Assembly: GCA_964548655.1 (NCBI GenBank) | Contig: CAZJQT010000010.1 | Coordinates: 1-17,129, forward strand | Length of the DNA: 17,129 nucleotides | Source of the DNA: CAZJQT01 sp964548655 | GTDB taxonomy: Bacteria; Patescibacteriota; Saccharimonadia; Saccharimonadales; CAZJQT01 | Direction: 5' to 3' | Shown here: in pieces, positions 1 to 5,334 of the stretch | Layout: every line of letters begins with the position of its first letter | Numbering within the stretch: the first letter of the stretch is position 1 | The notes under the pieces: model-generated | Told to the model about the DNA's origin: nothing | The model's database searches: none | What the model saw: the letters and a program-made list of their open reading frames with translations, nothing else | Made by a program: the position numbers and the translations under genes

Positions 1-954
1 CACGTTGACATGCCAGGTCACGCTGACTATGTCAAAAACATGATTACCGGTGCTGCTCAGGTTGATGGTGCTATTTTGGTTGTCTCTGCCGTTGATGGTC
101 CTATGCCTCAGACACGTGAACACGTTTTGCTTGCTAAGCAGGTTGGTGTACCAAAGATACTTGTCTTCCTAAACAAGATGGACATGGTTAAACCAGGCGA
201 AGAAGAGCTGGTTGAATTAGTTGAGGAAGAAATCCGGGAATTGCTTGCCAAGAACGACTTTGACAAAGACGCTCCTATCATCAAGGGTTCTGCAGCTAAG
301 GCTCTAGAAGGCGATTCAGCTAACGAAGACGCTATTATGGAGCTAGTTAAAGCTTTGGATGACTACATCGAAGAGCCAAAGCGCGATCTAGACAAGCCAT
401 TTTTGATGGCTATCGAGGACGTTTTCTCTATCAAGGGTCGTGGCACTGTTGCTACTGGTCGTATTGAACAAGGTATAGTCAAAGTTAACGACGAAGTCGA
501 AATTGTCGGTGTTCGTCCAACTAAGAAATCAGTTGTAACCGGCATTGAAATGTTCAAGAAAAGTCTTGACCAAGGTCAGGCCGGTGACAACGCTGGAATT
601 TTGCTACGTGGTATTGAGCGTGATGACATTGAACGTGGTCAGGTGCTTTGTAAGCCTGGTTCAATCACACCTCACACCGAGTTTGACAGTGAAGTCTACA
701 TCCTGAACAAAGACGAAGGTGGCCGCCACACGCCATTCTTCAAGGGCTACAAACCTCAGTTTTACTTCCGTACTACGGACGTAACTGGTGAGGTTGAACT
801 GCCAGCTGACAAAGAAATGGTTATGCCTGGCGACACACTGACCTTCAAGGTCAAGTTGCTAGCACCTATCGCTATGGAGCAAGGTTTGCGCTTTGCTATC
901 CGTGAAGGTGGCCGCACCGTTGGCGCCGGTGTTGTTACTAAGATTGTCAAATAG
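1..954 (+). CDS. tuf: Elongation factor Tu, 3' part (5' end outside window)
   Basis: EF-Tu is the GTPase that carries aminoacyl-tRNA to the ribosomal A site. The reading frame is open from base 1, so about 80 N-terminal residues, including the P-loop, lie upstream; 317 residues are visible. Numbering from the first visible residue, the G3 motif is D3-M-P-G6 followed by the catalytic histidine H7, G4 is NKMD at 58-61, and a G5-like GSAAK is at 96-100. Domains II and III follow and are complete, ending in GRTVGAGVVTKIVK. The residue after the G3 aspartate is Met, where most bacterial EF-Tu have Cys. The stop lies 8 bases before the next ORF, so the two are probably cotranscribed. Identity is certain from sequence conservation. 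Confidence 0.98.
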   Translation, partial: HVDMPGHADYVKNMITGAAQVDGAILVVSAVDGPMPQTREHVLLAKQVGVPKILVFLNKMDMVKPGEEELVELVEEEIRELLAKNDFDKDAPIIKGSAAKALEGDSANEDAIMELVKALDDYIEEPKRDLDKPFLMAIEDVFSIKGRGTVATGRIEQGIVKVNDEVEIVGVRPTKKSVVTGIEMFKKSLDQGQAGDNAGILLRGIERDDIERGQVLCKPGSITPHTEFDSEVYILNKDEGGRHTPFFKGYKPQFYFRTTDVTGEVELPADKEMVMPGDTLTFKVKLLAPIAMEQGLRFAIREGGRTVGAGVVTKIVK

Positions 955-962
955 GAAAACCC

Positions 963-1178
963 ATGGCTGAAGCTAAATTATTTAGGCAAAATCCTAGCGA
1001 TGGACTTAGCCCAGAAGAACGCGACGTCCTTTTGGGTGAACTGATGGTAAATCCTGAGGTGCGATCACGGCTTGAAGCTTCAGCAGATTTTAATAGCAAT
1101 CCTACGGTTGGAAGGCTATTAGAGGACGGCAATCTATTGGCATATGATATGCCGTTGGAATGGCGAGAAGACCAATAG
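963..1178 (+). CDS. Unrecognised 71-aa protein downstream of tuf
   Basis: I do not recognise this family. The product is short, soluble and acidic, with no signal peptide or membrane segment. It contains a SPEERDVLLGEL helix followed by NPEVRSRLEAS (about residues 16-41), then NPTVGRLLEDGNLLAYDMP. It begins 8 bases after the tuf stop and ends just before an intrinsic terminator, so it looks like the last gene of the tuf transcript. The upstream TAGGAAA is only a weak Shine-Dalgarno, so translation may depend on coupling to tuf. Function is unknown. That it is a real gene is supported by its placement between tuf and the terminator. Confidence 0.7.
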   Translation: MAEAKLFRQNPSDGLSPEERDVLLGELMVNPEVRSRLEASADFNSNPTVGRLLEDGNLLAYDMPLEWREDQ

Positions 1179-1195
1179 CTTAATCGAAAGCTAAG

Positions 1196-1225
1196 AAAGA
1201 GTTTCGAGCAATCGGAGCTCTTTTT
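1196..1225 (+). terminator. Intrinsic terminator after tuf and the 71-aa ORF
   Basis: A continuous 12-bp stem (arms 1196-1207 and 1212-1223; two of the pairs are G-T wobbles) closes on the GNRA-type tetraloop GCAA at 1208-1211. The right arm runs into a T-tract (1221-1225). It lies 17 bases after the stop at 1178. The T-tract is immediately followed by the -10 box of the next gene, so terminator and promoter overlap. Confidence 0.85.
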
Positions 1226-1226
1226 G

Positions 1227-1232
1227 TATAAT
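1227..1232 (+). promoter_or_regulatory. -10 box TATAAT for the gene at 1239
   Basis: A perfect TATAAT sits 6 bases before the ATG at 1239, so the expected transcription start is at or next to the start codon. The -35 region (about 1202-1209, TTTCGAGC) is weak and lies inside the upstream terminator stem. No Shine-Dalgarno precedes the ATG. Confidence 0.65.
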
Positions 1233-1238
1233 GGACCT

Positions 1239-1466
1239 ATGCCACCAGGTGTTATATTCACAGATGAGAACGGTGAAGCAGTACATGCTCTTTTGACGCA
1301 CGACCTTCAAAAAGTTGGGCATGAACTAGCTGGTATCTTGGGCGTATTGTGGGCTCATGGCTATGAGGATGAAAACGTCGATATAGAATGGCTTGATGAT
1401 ATCAGAGCTGATGAAGTAGACAAGATCAATCAGCGTTCAATCTACACCTGGGGAGGCGACGAGTAG
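1239..1466 (+). CDS. Unrecognised 75-aa acidic protein, probably leaderless
   Basis: I do not recognise this family. I chose ATG 1239 rather than the upstream in-frame TTG at 1224, because that TTG lies in the T-tract of a terminator and before a perfect -10 box. The product starts MPPGVIFTDENGEAVHALL, has a helical middle (HDLQKVGHELAGILGVLWAHGYED) and an acidic C-terminal third (VDIEWLDDIRADEVDKI). There is no signal peptide or clear membrane span. With the -10 box ending 6 bases upstream and no Shine-Dalgarno, the mRNA is predicted to be leaderless. The gene is monocistronic or precedes the ORF at 1522. Function unknown. Confidence 0.7.
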   Translation: MPPGVIFTDENGEAVHALLTHDLQKVGHELAGILGVLWAHGYEDENVDIEWLDDIRADEVDKINQRSIYTWGGDE

Positions 1467-1508
1467 GCAACTTTCCTTTTTTTGTAATAAGTTGTAGAGT
1501 AAAATTAT

Positions 1509-1514
1509 AAGGAG
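1509..1514 (+). promoter_or_regulatory. Shine-Dalgarno AAGGAG for the gene at 1522; TAAAAT -10 candidate just upstream
   Basis: AAGGAG ends 7 bases before ATG 1522, a standard spacing. A possible -10 box TAAAAT lies at 1500-1505. A 6-bp inverted repeat (CAACTT 1468-1473 / AAGTTG 1489-1494) surrounds the probable -35 region. Unlike its upstream neighbour, this gene uses a Shine-Dalgarno start. Confidence 0.6.
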
Positions 1515-1521
1515 AAATATT

Positions 1522-2079
1522 ATGGGCGGAGCAACAGGACCAGGTGGGAACGAATCTTTGAGTAATAGTTTTGAGCAGGCATTAGATAACGCCGGCACTC
1601 AAGGGGGTGAATTTGCACCCTTACCGGATAGAATCAGAGAAGCTATCGATCAAGCTAATAGTGGCCAAGTTGTACCTCGCCCAGAGTCAAGCAGAAGGAC
1701 AAACATTGATGAGATATTAGCTAGAGCTCCTAATAAAGATGACGGAACAGTGTTAGTTAATTCAACGACCGGTGAAGTCCTGAGGACTCGGGCAGAAGCT
1801 GACGCTGACCTGGCGGCTTCAGTTGCCAGGGGCAGGGCTGAACGTGAAGCCGGTATTGAGCCCAAGACACTAGATGAGATTTTGAACGAGCGTTTAGACC
1901 AAACTGATCCTGAGCTTGAGGAGTGGATCAAAACAGCAGATAGCGAAAACCTGACCCCAGAACAAGAAGCTTATGTCGCCAGACAAGCCCGAATAGCTCG
2001 GGAATTGGCCAAACTTGATACAAAGGAACCTGAGCAGCCTGTGTTCAAACATATCGTGCCACGGATGCCTGGACACTAG
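1522..2079 (+). CDS. Unrecognised 185-aa acidic, probably largely disordered protein
   Basis: I do not recognise this family. The first ~20 residues are rich in Gly, Asn and Ser (MGGATGPGGNESLSNSFEQA), and the rest is rich in Glu, Asp, Arg and Pro. A short motif recurs: NIDEILARA near residue 62 and TLDEILNERL near residue 117, with a stretch between them reading DGTVLVNSTTGEVLRTRAEA. The C-terminal half is helical and charged. No signal peptide, membrane segment or catalytic motif is visible. The start is fixed by AAGGAG 7 bases upstream. The rpsJ promoter begins at its stop codon. It could be a scaffold or nucleic-acid-associated protein, but the sequence does not show that. Confidence 0.75.
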   Translation: MGGATGPGGNESLSNSFEQALDNAGTQGGEFAPLPDRIREAIDQANSGQVVPRPESSRRTNIDEILARAPNKDDGTVLVNSTTGEVLRTRAEADADLAASVARGRAEREAGIEPKTLDEILNERLDQTDPELEEWIKTADSENLTPEQEAYVARQARIARELAKLDTKEPEQPVFKHIVPRMPGH

Positions 2080-2105
2080 ACAAATAATCGCTTCTGTTGT
2101 AAAAT
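2077..2105 (+). promoter_or_regulatory. rpsJ promoter (TAGACA - 17 bp - TAAAAT)
   Basis: The -35 TAGACA (2077-2082) overlaps the stop codon of the upstream gene. A 17-base spacer separates it from the -10 TAAAAT (2100-2105). The predicted start near 2112 gives a leader of about 80 nt before rpsJ. Confidence 0.7.
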
Positions 2106-2123
2106 CACCTCTGTCAATTAATC

Positions 2124-2173
2124 GTGTTGATAACTCATCCGGTCACTCATCACTCCGGAAGAGGTTACAACAC
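2124..2173 (+). promoter_or_regulatory. Long hairpin in the rpsJ 5' leader, next to the Shine-Dalgarno
   Basis: By hand-folding, GTGTTG (2124-2129) pairs with CAACAC (2168-2173). TAACTC (2131-2136) pairs with GAG/TTA (2161-2163, 2165-2167) around a bulged G. TCCGG (2138-2142) pairs with CCGGA (2155-2159). This makes 17 pairs with two single bulges, one A-A mismatch and a 12-nt loop. The stem ends at the base before AAGGAG (2174-2179), the rpsJ Shine-Dalgarno. A role in autogenous control is inference from position. Confidence 0.65.
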
Positions 2174-2190
2174 AAGGAGATAAGTTAAAT

Positions 2191-2610
2191 ATGGCTGAAG
2201 CAAAAAAAGCCAAACCTAGTACAGAGACAGTAAAGGCCGAACCAGCTGTGGAAGTTAGCAAACCAGTAGCCAAAGCTGCGCCAAAGAAAACCGATGCACC
2301 TATTGGCAAACAGCGGATTAGAATCCGCCTAAAAGCCTATGACCACAAAGTCATTGACCAGTCATGTAAGCAAATTATTGATACAGCTCTGAGGACTGGT
2401 GCTACCATTGCTGGACCCATTCCACTGCCTACGCAAAAAAGCACTTTTACGGTTGTAAAAAGTCCACATGTCTACAAGAAAGGCCGTGAGCAGTTTGAAA
2501 TGCGCATTCATAAACGCCTAATAGACGTTCTAGAGCCAACACCGAAGACAATTGATAGCCTTATGAACCTATCACTTCCAGCCGGCTGCGACGCCGAAAT
2601 TAAGATGTAG
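2191..2610 (+). CDS. rpsJ: 30S ribosomal protein S10 (uS10) with N-terminal extension
   Basis: uS10 is a small-subunit head protein and also the NusB partner in transcription antitermination. The conserved core begins at about residue 41 (KQRIRIRLKAYDHKVIDQS) and continues through the loop region (GPIPLPTQKSTFTVVKSPHV) to the typical end near LPAGCDAEIKM. At 139 aa it is longer than the usual ~102 because of a 40-residue N-terminal tail rich in Ala, Lys, Pro and Val. The start at 2191 is supported by AAGGAG (2174-2179), although its 11-base spacing is long. It has its own promoter and structured leader. Unusually, 2.9 kb of unrelated genes separate it from rplC, its normal next neighbour. Confidence 0.98.
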   Translation: MAEAKKAKPSTETVKAEPAVEVSKPVAKAAPKKTDAPIGKQRIRIRLKAYDHKVIDQSCKQIIDTALRTGATIAGPIPLPTQKSTFTVVKSPHVYKKGREQFEMRIHKRLIDVLEPTPKTIDSLMNLSLPAGCDAEIKM

Positions 2611-2624
2611 TTTATTTAGTAAAG

Positions 2625-3020
2625 ATGAAGAGAATACCCTACCTGCAACCGGCAGAAGACTTACCAACATTTGGGAGTAATCTAGGGCGAGTTGCAAACC
2701 AAGAGATGGGCGCAAGAGCTCACTATGAAAATCAAACTACCGTTCAAAGAATTAATGCGCTTTGTATTAACCCCGGTGATATTGGCAGGCTGATATTGTT
2801 ATGTAGTACGGCAGAGGACGCTGTGACCGAGGCTCGCTTAAATGACCTTGTACACACTGGTATAGAATTTACCGAAGAACTTATAAGTCAGAATGATGAC
2901 TTTGTTGAGACGCAAGATACACCTTATATCACTATTTCCTCTTTGGACGCTCAGATACTATTAGACGGTTTACCTATGCAAATTTTGGACAGAAAATGTT
3001 CCATTAGACAAATAGGTTGA
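2625..3020 (+). CDS. Unrecognised 131-aa protein, first gene of the rpsJ-rplC accessory block
   Basis: I do not recognise this family. The product is soluble and mixed alpha/beta in appearance, with Cys at residues 47, 60 and 125. Segments include an N-terminal MKRIPYLQPAEDLPTFG, a hydrophobic INPGDIGRLILLC (about 48-60), an acidic helical part (EARLNDLVHTGIEFTEELI) and a C-terminal SSLDAQILLDGLPMQILD. It starts 14 bases after rpsJ with no clear Shine-Dalgarno or separate promoter, so it is most simply read through from rpsJ. No enzyme motif is visible. Confidence 0.65.
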   Translation: MKRIPYLQPAEDLPTFGSNLGRVANQEMGARAHYENQTTVQRINALCINPGDIGRLILLCSTAEDAVTEARLNDLVHTGIEFTEELISQNDDFVETQDTPYITISSLDAQILLDGLPMQILDRKCSIRQIG

Positions 3021-3055
3021 TAAGTAATAATGTCTGAACCCGCCAAAAGGTGTTT

Positions 3056-3093
3056 TGCTCATGCTTGCAAAATGTTGAGATAATCTATAACTT
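3056..3093 (+). promoter_or_regulatory. Promoter of the gene at 3119; shared 15-bp element plus TTGCAA-17-TAACTT
   Basis: The -35 TTGCAA (3065-3070) is the end of the 15-mer TGCTCATGCTTGCAA (3056-3070). After 17 bases comes the -10 TAACTT (3088-3093). The same 15-mer, with a TAACCT at the same spacing, precedes the gene at 4216. The 15-mer lies in an inverted repeat, TTTTGC (3053-3058) / GCAAAA (3067-3072), with the loop TCATGCTT. A better-looking TATAAC (3086-3091) with a 15-base spacer is the alternative -10. Confidence 0.6.
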
Positions 3094-3118
3094 ACTTAAC
3101 GTAATAAGGAAATAATTT

Positions 3119-3511
3119 GTGGATTGTTTAAATAATTGTCCGTACATAAAAGACATAGCTGAAACACAGAAGGGTTTTCTTGTAGGCATAGAACAGATGG
3201 ATCAGATTTGCTTCAATAACGAAAATCTCACTGCACAAAACAAGACTACAGAGGCTATTTTAAATCAACTGGCACCGAATCCTGAGACTATAGGATCCAG
3301 AAGAGCTCTTTCTGAGGCGGCTGTTCAAATTGCTACATCACAAAAACAAGCCGAAGAGGCTATCGTGGCCTATGAGCTGGCCATTGAGGCGAGTAACAAC
3401 CAAAAGGACATAGTTATGAGCAGCTGTTCTGGCGAGCCAACTTATTTCACGGATCCCGAACGGCCTGGCCAGATGATTCTGGCTTGCGCCAGTAGAGCTA
3501 TCACCGACTAA
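3119..3511 (+). CDS. Unrecognised 130-aa helical protein (GTG start)
   Basis: I do not recognise this family. The product begins MDCLNNCPYIKD and has Cys at 3, 7, 31, 103 and 123. The central region (about residues 60-95) is a long Ala/Glu/Gln-rich helix, likely coiled coil. The last 30 residues are different (EPTYFTDPERPGQMILACAS). GTG is chosen because AAGGA (3106-3110) lies 8 bases upstream and no ATG lies nearby in frame. The N-terminal CxxxC pair could bind metal or form a disulfide, but nothing else supports that. It has its own promoter, sharing an element with the gene at 4216. Confidence 0.65.
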   Translation: MDCLNNCPYIKDIAETQKGFLVGIEQMDQICFNNENLTAQNKTTEAILNQLAPNPETIGSRRALSEAAVQIATSQKQAEEAIVAYELAIEASNNQKDIVMSSCSGEPTYFTDPERPGQMILACASRAITD

Positions 3512-3534
3512 TGACTTTCGGTTGCGCAAGGGGC

Positions 3535-3540
3535 TATACT
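3535..3540 (+). promoter_or_regulatory. -10 box TATACT for the gene at 3547 (leaderless spacing)
   Basis: TATACT ends 6 bases before ATG 3547, predicting a transcript that starts at the start codon. The 8-base palindrome TTGCGCAA (3522-3529) lies in the spacer. Its GCGCAAG half also forms an inverted repeat with CTTGCGC at 3483-3489. The -35 (about 3512, TGACTT) is weak. Confidence 0.6.
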
Positions 3541-3546
3541 TGAGTT

Positions 3547-3783
3547 ATGTCAGGCGGCGTAAAGTTTATTGATCCTGAACTTATTACAGTTGAAAGAACA
3601 GACGGGTTTAGGCGATTTGAAGTGGCTTGTGTGGATCCAACGACCGGCAGTGAATTCATCCTACATTGCTTACTGGTAGAAGGTTTGAACATGAATGATA
3701 TCTTTGCAAAACTCGGTGAATGTAGCGTCACATGTGTTTGTATACGCGGCTTAGACAGCTCTATCTCTGAACAAAAAGGCTGA
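3547..3783 (+). CDS. Unrecognised 78-aa Cys-rich protein, probably leaderless
   Basis: I do not recognise this family. It is a small soluble protein that looks beta-rich (KFIDPELITVERTDGFRRFE, then EFILHCLLVEG). Cys residues at 28, 41, 59, 63 and 65 include a CxxxCxC cluster near the C terminus. That cluster might hold metal, but there is no matching second cluster of known type. No Shine-Dalgarno precedes the ATG, while a TATACT box ends 6 bases upstream. The next promoter begins within 6 bases of its stop, so it is probably monocistronic. Confidence 0.65.
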   Translation: MSGGVKFIDPELITVERTDGFRRFEVACVDPTTGSEFILHCLLVEGLNMNDIFAKLGECSVTCVCIRGLDSSISEQKG

Positions 3784-3788
3784 TTTTC

Positions 3789-3816
3789 TTGACAGCTAAC
3801 AATTTAGCCGTATATT
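3789..3816 (+). promoter_or_regulatory. Promoter TTGACA - 16 bp - TATATT for the gene at 3827
   Basis: A perfect -35 TTGACA (3789-3794) lies 16 bases before TATATT (3811-3816). The predicted start near 3823 leaves only a few bases before GTG 3827. The spacer holds a perfect 5-bp inverted repeat, GCTAA (3795-3799) / TTAGC (3804-3808), a possible operator. Confidence 0.75.
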
Positions 3817-3826
3817 TAACCTTGAA

Positions 3827-4153
3827 GTGAGAATTGACCCATCGATTTACGAGGACCATCTTCATGATGTTCGACTCAGCGGCAAACCTGAGGCTCGTCG
3901 CGTTGCACGCGCAGTAGGCTTAAAACGCTGGTCTGGGTTTAAGCTTTTTGTTAGTGCTGTTATGCCTGCGCCGGGCGGAGAACCTGTCCTTGGGTTCATT
4001 ATTGATACCAAAAACTTGCAAACACTTAACGAAAAGCTGGATCCGCCAGCTTTAGAGTTAAGAAACTACTTAGCCGAGTTGACGCTACAATTTACCCTAG
4101 CTGAAGATGTGTCTTTAGACCAACAATCCGCAAACTCTGCAACAGCGGCTTAA
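3827..4153 (+). CDS. Unrecognised 108-aa protein (GTG start), nearly leaderless
   Basis: I do not recognise this family. The N-terminal third is basic (SGKPEARRVARAVGLKRWSG, about residues 18-37). A beta-strand-like middle follows (FKLFVSAVMPAPGG, then PVLGFIIDTKNL), then a helical part (ALELRNYLAELTLQFTLAED) and a Ser/Ala/Asn tail. There is no signal peptide or membrane segment. GTG 3827 is the first start codon in frame after a strong promoter whose predicted start lies about 4 bases upstream. No Shine-Dalgarno is present. Function unknown. Confidence 0.65.
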   Translation: MRIDPSIYEDHLHDVRLSGKPEARRVARAVGLKRWSGFKLFVSAVMPAPGGEPVLGFIIDTKNLQTLNEKLDPPALELRNYLAELTLQFTLAEDVSLDQQSANSATAA

Positions 4154-4171
4154 ATTAAACAAAACTAATCC

Positions 4172-4209
4172 TGCTCATGCTTGCAATCCAATGGATTGCC
4201 TCTTAACCT
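4172..4209 (+). promoter_or_regulatory. Promoter of the gene at 4216; shared 15-bp element plus TTGCAA-17-TAACCT
   Basis: The 15-mer TGCTCATGCTTGCAA (4172-4186) is identical to 3056-3070. Its end serves as -35 TTGCAA (4181-4186), followed after 17 bases by TAACCT (4204-4209), which ends 6 bases before ATG 4216. A perfect 7-bp inverted repeat, GCAATCC (4183-4189) / GGATTGC (4193-4199), overlaps the -35 and spacer. It could be an operator or a hairpin ending the upstream gene, though no T-tract follows. Confidence 0.6.
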
Positions 4210-4215
4210 GGTGTT

Positions 4216-4836
4216 ATGTCTGACTCTAATGAACGAACGTGGAGCTACAGAAGATCCGGAGGTACATCATACGGACTGGCGAGGTTAATGATAGCCAGAA
4301 GTTTAGAGCGTGTTGAGGACGTCATAGATAGCTCGTCCATTATCGTTCTACCGCAGCCCAAACCCGGGCTAATTTATATAAAACCAGGAGCTCAAGACAC
4401 TCGGCTACGCAATCAAATCAAGGGTGGTGGCAAAGGTCGTGAGGGAGTCTTGCGTAACTTCTTAAAGCAAAGCGAGGTTGACCGTAGCACCGCAACCAGG
4501 GCTCTTTTTCTTCCTGTGCTTGGTATACGGTTTTCGCATTCTCAAAAACATCCGGGCGAAGTCCAGGTTGGCTTGGCGGTTGAGGACATTGTTAATCCAG
4601 ACTACAAGTCGTCTTATCAGATATTGGGAGAGCTCACGGCAGCCAGTTATTTCGCTGAGATCGAAGGCGAAAACCTTATTTCATCATTACAAACAGCCAA
4701 CAATGGTGAAGCTCCGTCATATGATATAAACATTGGCCGTTTATTAGGTAAGGCAACCCCGATGACCGGTACTATTTTCGAAGACAAAAGACTACCACAA
4801 GAAATTGCCCTAAACTATATTCAAGTCATTAGGTGA
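4216..4836 (+). CDS. Unrecognised 206-aa protein, largest of the accessory block
   Basis: I do not recognise this family. The N terminus is polar and basic (SDSNERTWSYRRSGG). Next come a helical YGLARLMIARSLERVEDVID, a strand-rich SSIIVLPQPKPGLIYIKPG (about 40-58), and a basic Gly-rich loop (NQIKGGGKGREG, about 66-77). The C-terminal half alternates strands and helices, with VQVGLAVEDIV and YQILGELTAASYFAEIEG, ending LNYIQVIR. The basic Gly loop is not a Walker A motif, since it lacks GK[ST]. No membrane segment is seen. The -10 box ends 6 bases before the ATG and there is no Shine-Dalgarno, so it is probably leaderless. Confidence 0.7.
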   Translation: MSDSNERTWSYRRSGGTSYGLARLMIARSLERVEDVIDSSSIIVLPQPKPGLIYIKPGAQDTRLRNQIKGGGKGREGVLRNFLKQSEVDRSTATRALFLPVLGIRFSHSQKHPGEVQVGLAVEDIVNPDYKSSYQILGELTAASYFAEIEGENLISSLQTANNGEAPSYDINIGRLLGKATPMTGTIFEDKRLPQEIALNYIQVIR

Positions 4837-4880
4837 TCAAAGTGATGAATGTTTATGAGCAACACGGGGTGTAGGTAATG

Positions 4881-4886
4881 TACAAT
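4881..4886 (+). promoter_or_regulatory. -10 box TACAAT for the gene at 4894 (leaderless spacing)
   Basis: TACAAT ends 7 bases before ATG 4894. Between them lies the palindrome TAGCGCTA (4886-4893). A short inverted repeat, ACAC (4862-4865) / GTGT (4869-4872), lies in the spacer. The -35 is not clear. Confidence 0.55.
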
Positions 4887-4893
4887 AGCGCTA

Positions 4894-5151
4894 ATGGCTA
4901 AAAAGCAGAACAAAGAGCTAGATAGCGTTTATTTCTTGAAACTGGTTTTGTACTTGGTAATTGGTTCAATGTGGCTGAAAATTACCAAGGGCGAAAATTT
5001 GCAAATACCTCTGCCGCTTGGTGGTCTGGTTGGACTATTGTTTGCCAGTCACGAACATTTCCAGATTGACCGCAAGATTGAGTATGCCGTGTTACTGGTG
5101 GCAATATTAGTTGGTTTTTGGCTACCTTTTGGCGTTTTTCTGAATCTCTAA
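4894..5151 (+). CDS. Unrecognised 85-aa small membrane protein
   Basis: I do not recognise this family, but it is clearly hydrophobic. A short basic N terminus (MAKKQNKELD) is followed by a membrane span at about 13-29. A second, weaker hydrophobic segment lies at about 38-51 (IPLPLGGLVGLLFA), then a polar HEHFQIDRKIE turn and a third span at about 63-83. It is probably an inner-membrane protein with two or three spans and a cytoplasmic N terminus by the positive-inside rule. It is the last gene before rplC. No Shine-Dalgarno precedes the ATG, and the -10 spacing suggests a leaderless mRNA. Confidence 0.65.
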   Translation: MAKKQNKELDSVYFLKLVLYLVIGSMWLKITKGENLQIPLPLGGLVGLLFASHEHFQIDRKIEYAVLLVAILVGFWLPFGVFLNL

Positions 5152-5153
5152 AA

Positions 5154-5320
5154 CACATCATCATACTTTAGTGCAGTGCAAGGAAGAATTGAGTAGCACA
5201 GTAAGACGTACTAAATGTACGTTGAATGAGCAACGCAGATTCTGACACAGCAGTGCGTAAAGAGCGTCAGTGGAGTCAGCAGCTCCGCTGTTGAGTAGAC
5301 TGACGCGATATGATGATGTG
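5154..5320. ncRNA. Candidate structured RNA or inverted-repeat element (no family recognised)
   Basis: A perfect 12-bp inverted repeat, CACATCATCATA (5154-5165) / TATGATGATGTG (5309-5320), closes a 143-nt interior that folds further. CTTTA (5166-5170) pairs with TAAAG (5258-5262). GCGTCAGT (5264-5271) pairs perfectly with ACTGACGC (5299-5306) around a GGAG/CTCC hairpin (5272-5286). Smaller hairpins are CGTAC/GTACG (5207-5221) and CGTTG/CAACG (5220-5235); these share two bases. TTGAGTAG occurs twice (5189-5196, 5291-5298). No convincing ORF covers it and no flanking target-site duplication was found. It does not show SRP RNA, tmRNA or RNase P signatures. Strand and transcription are unknown; a miniature mobile element is the main alternative. 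Confidence 0.45.
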
Positions 5321-5334
5321 GAATAGTCAACGGG

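Noticed and set aside
1224..1238. TTG start giving an 80-aa version of the gene at 1239
   Set aside because: The TTG is in the T-tract of the terminator and upstream of the TATAAT box, so it would not be in the transcript.
1467..1508. Intrinsic terminator at the seven-T run (1477-1483)
   Set aside because: No stable stem lies directly before the Ts; the only inverted repeat nearby spans them and more likely belongs to the next promoter.
3030..3083. 17-codon ORF (begins MSEPAKRC) between the genes at 2625 and 3119
   Set aside because: No Shine-Dalgarno, it overlaps the promoter of the next gene, and its middle is the shared 15-bp element; it looks like a chance frame.
4478..4729. 83-codon open frame inside the gene at 4216
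   Set aside because: Alternate frame of a longer ORF with a supported promoter and start; composition is that of an out-of-frame translation.
5154..5320. Identification as 5S rRNA, SRP RNA, tmRNA, RNase P RNA or tRNA
   Set aside because: No SRP GGAA-loop motif, no tRNA acceptor/T-loop sequence, no tmRNA tag frame and no RNase P P4 motif could be seen, so only an unnamed candidate is reported.
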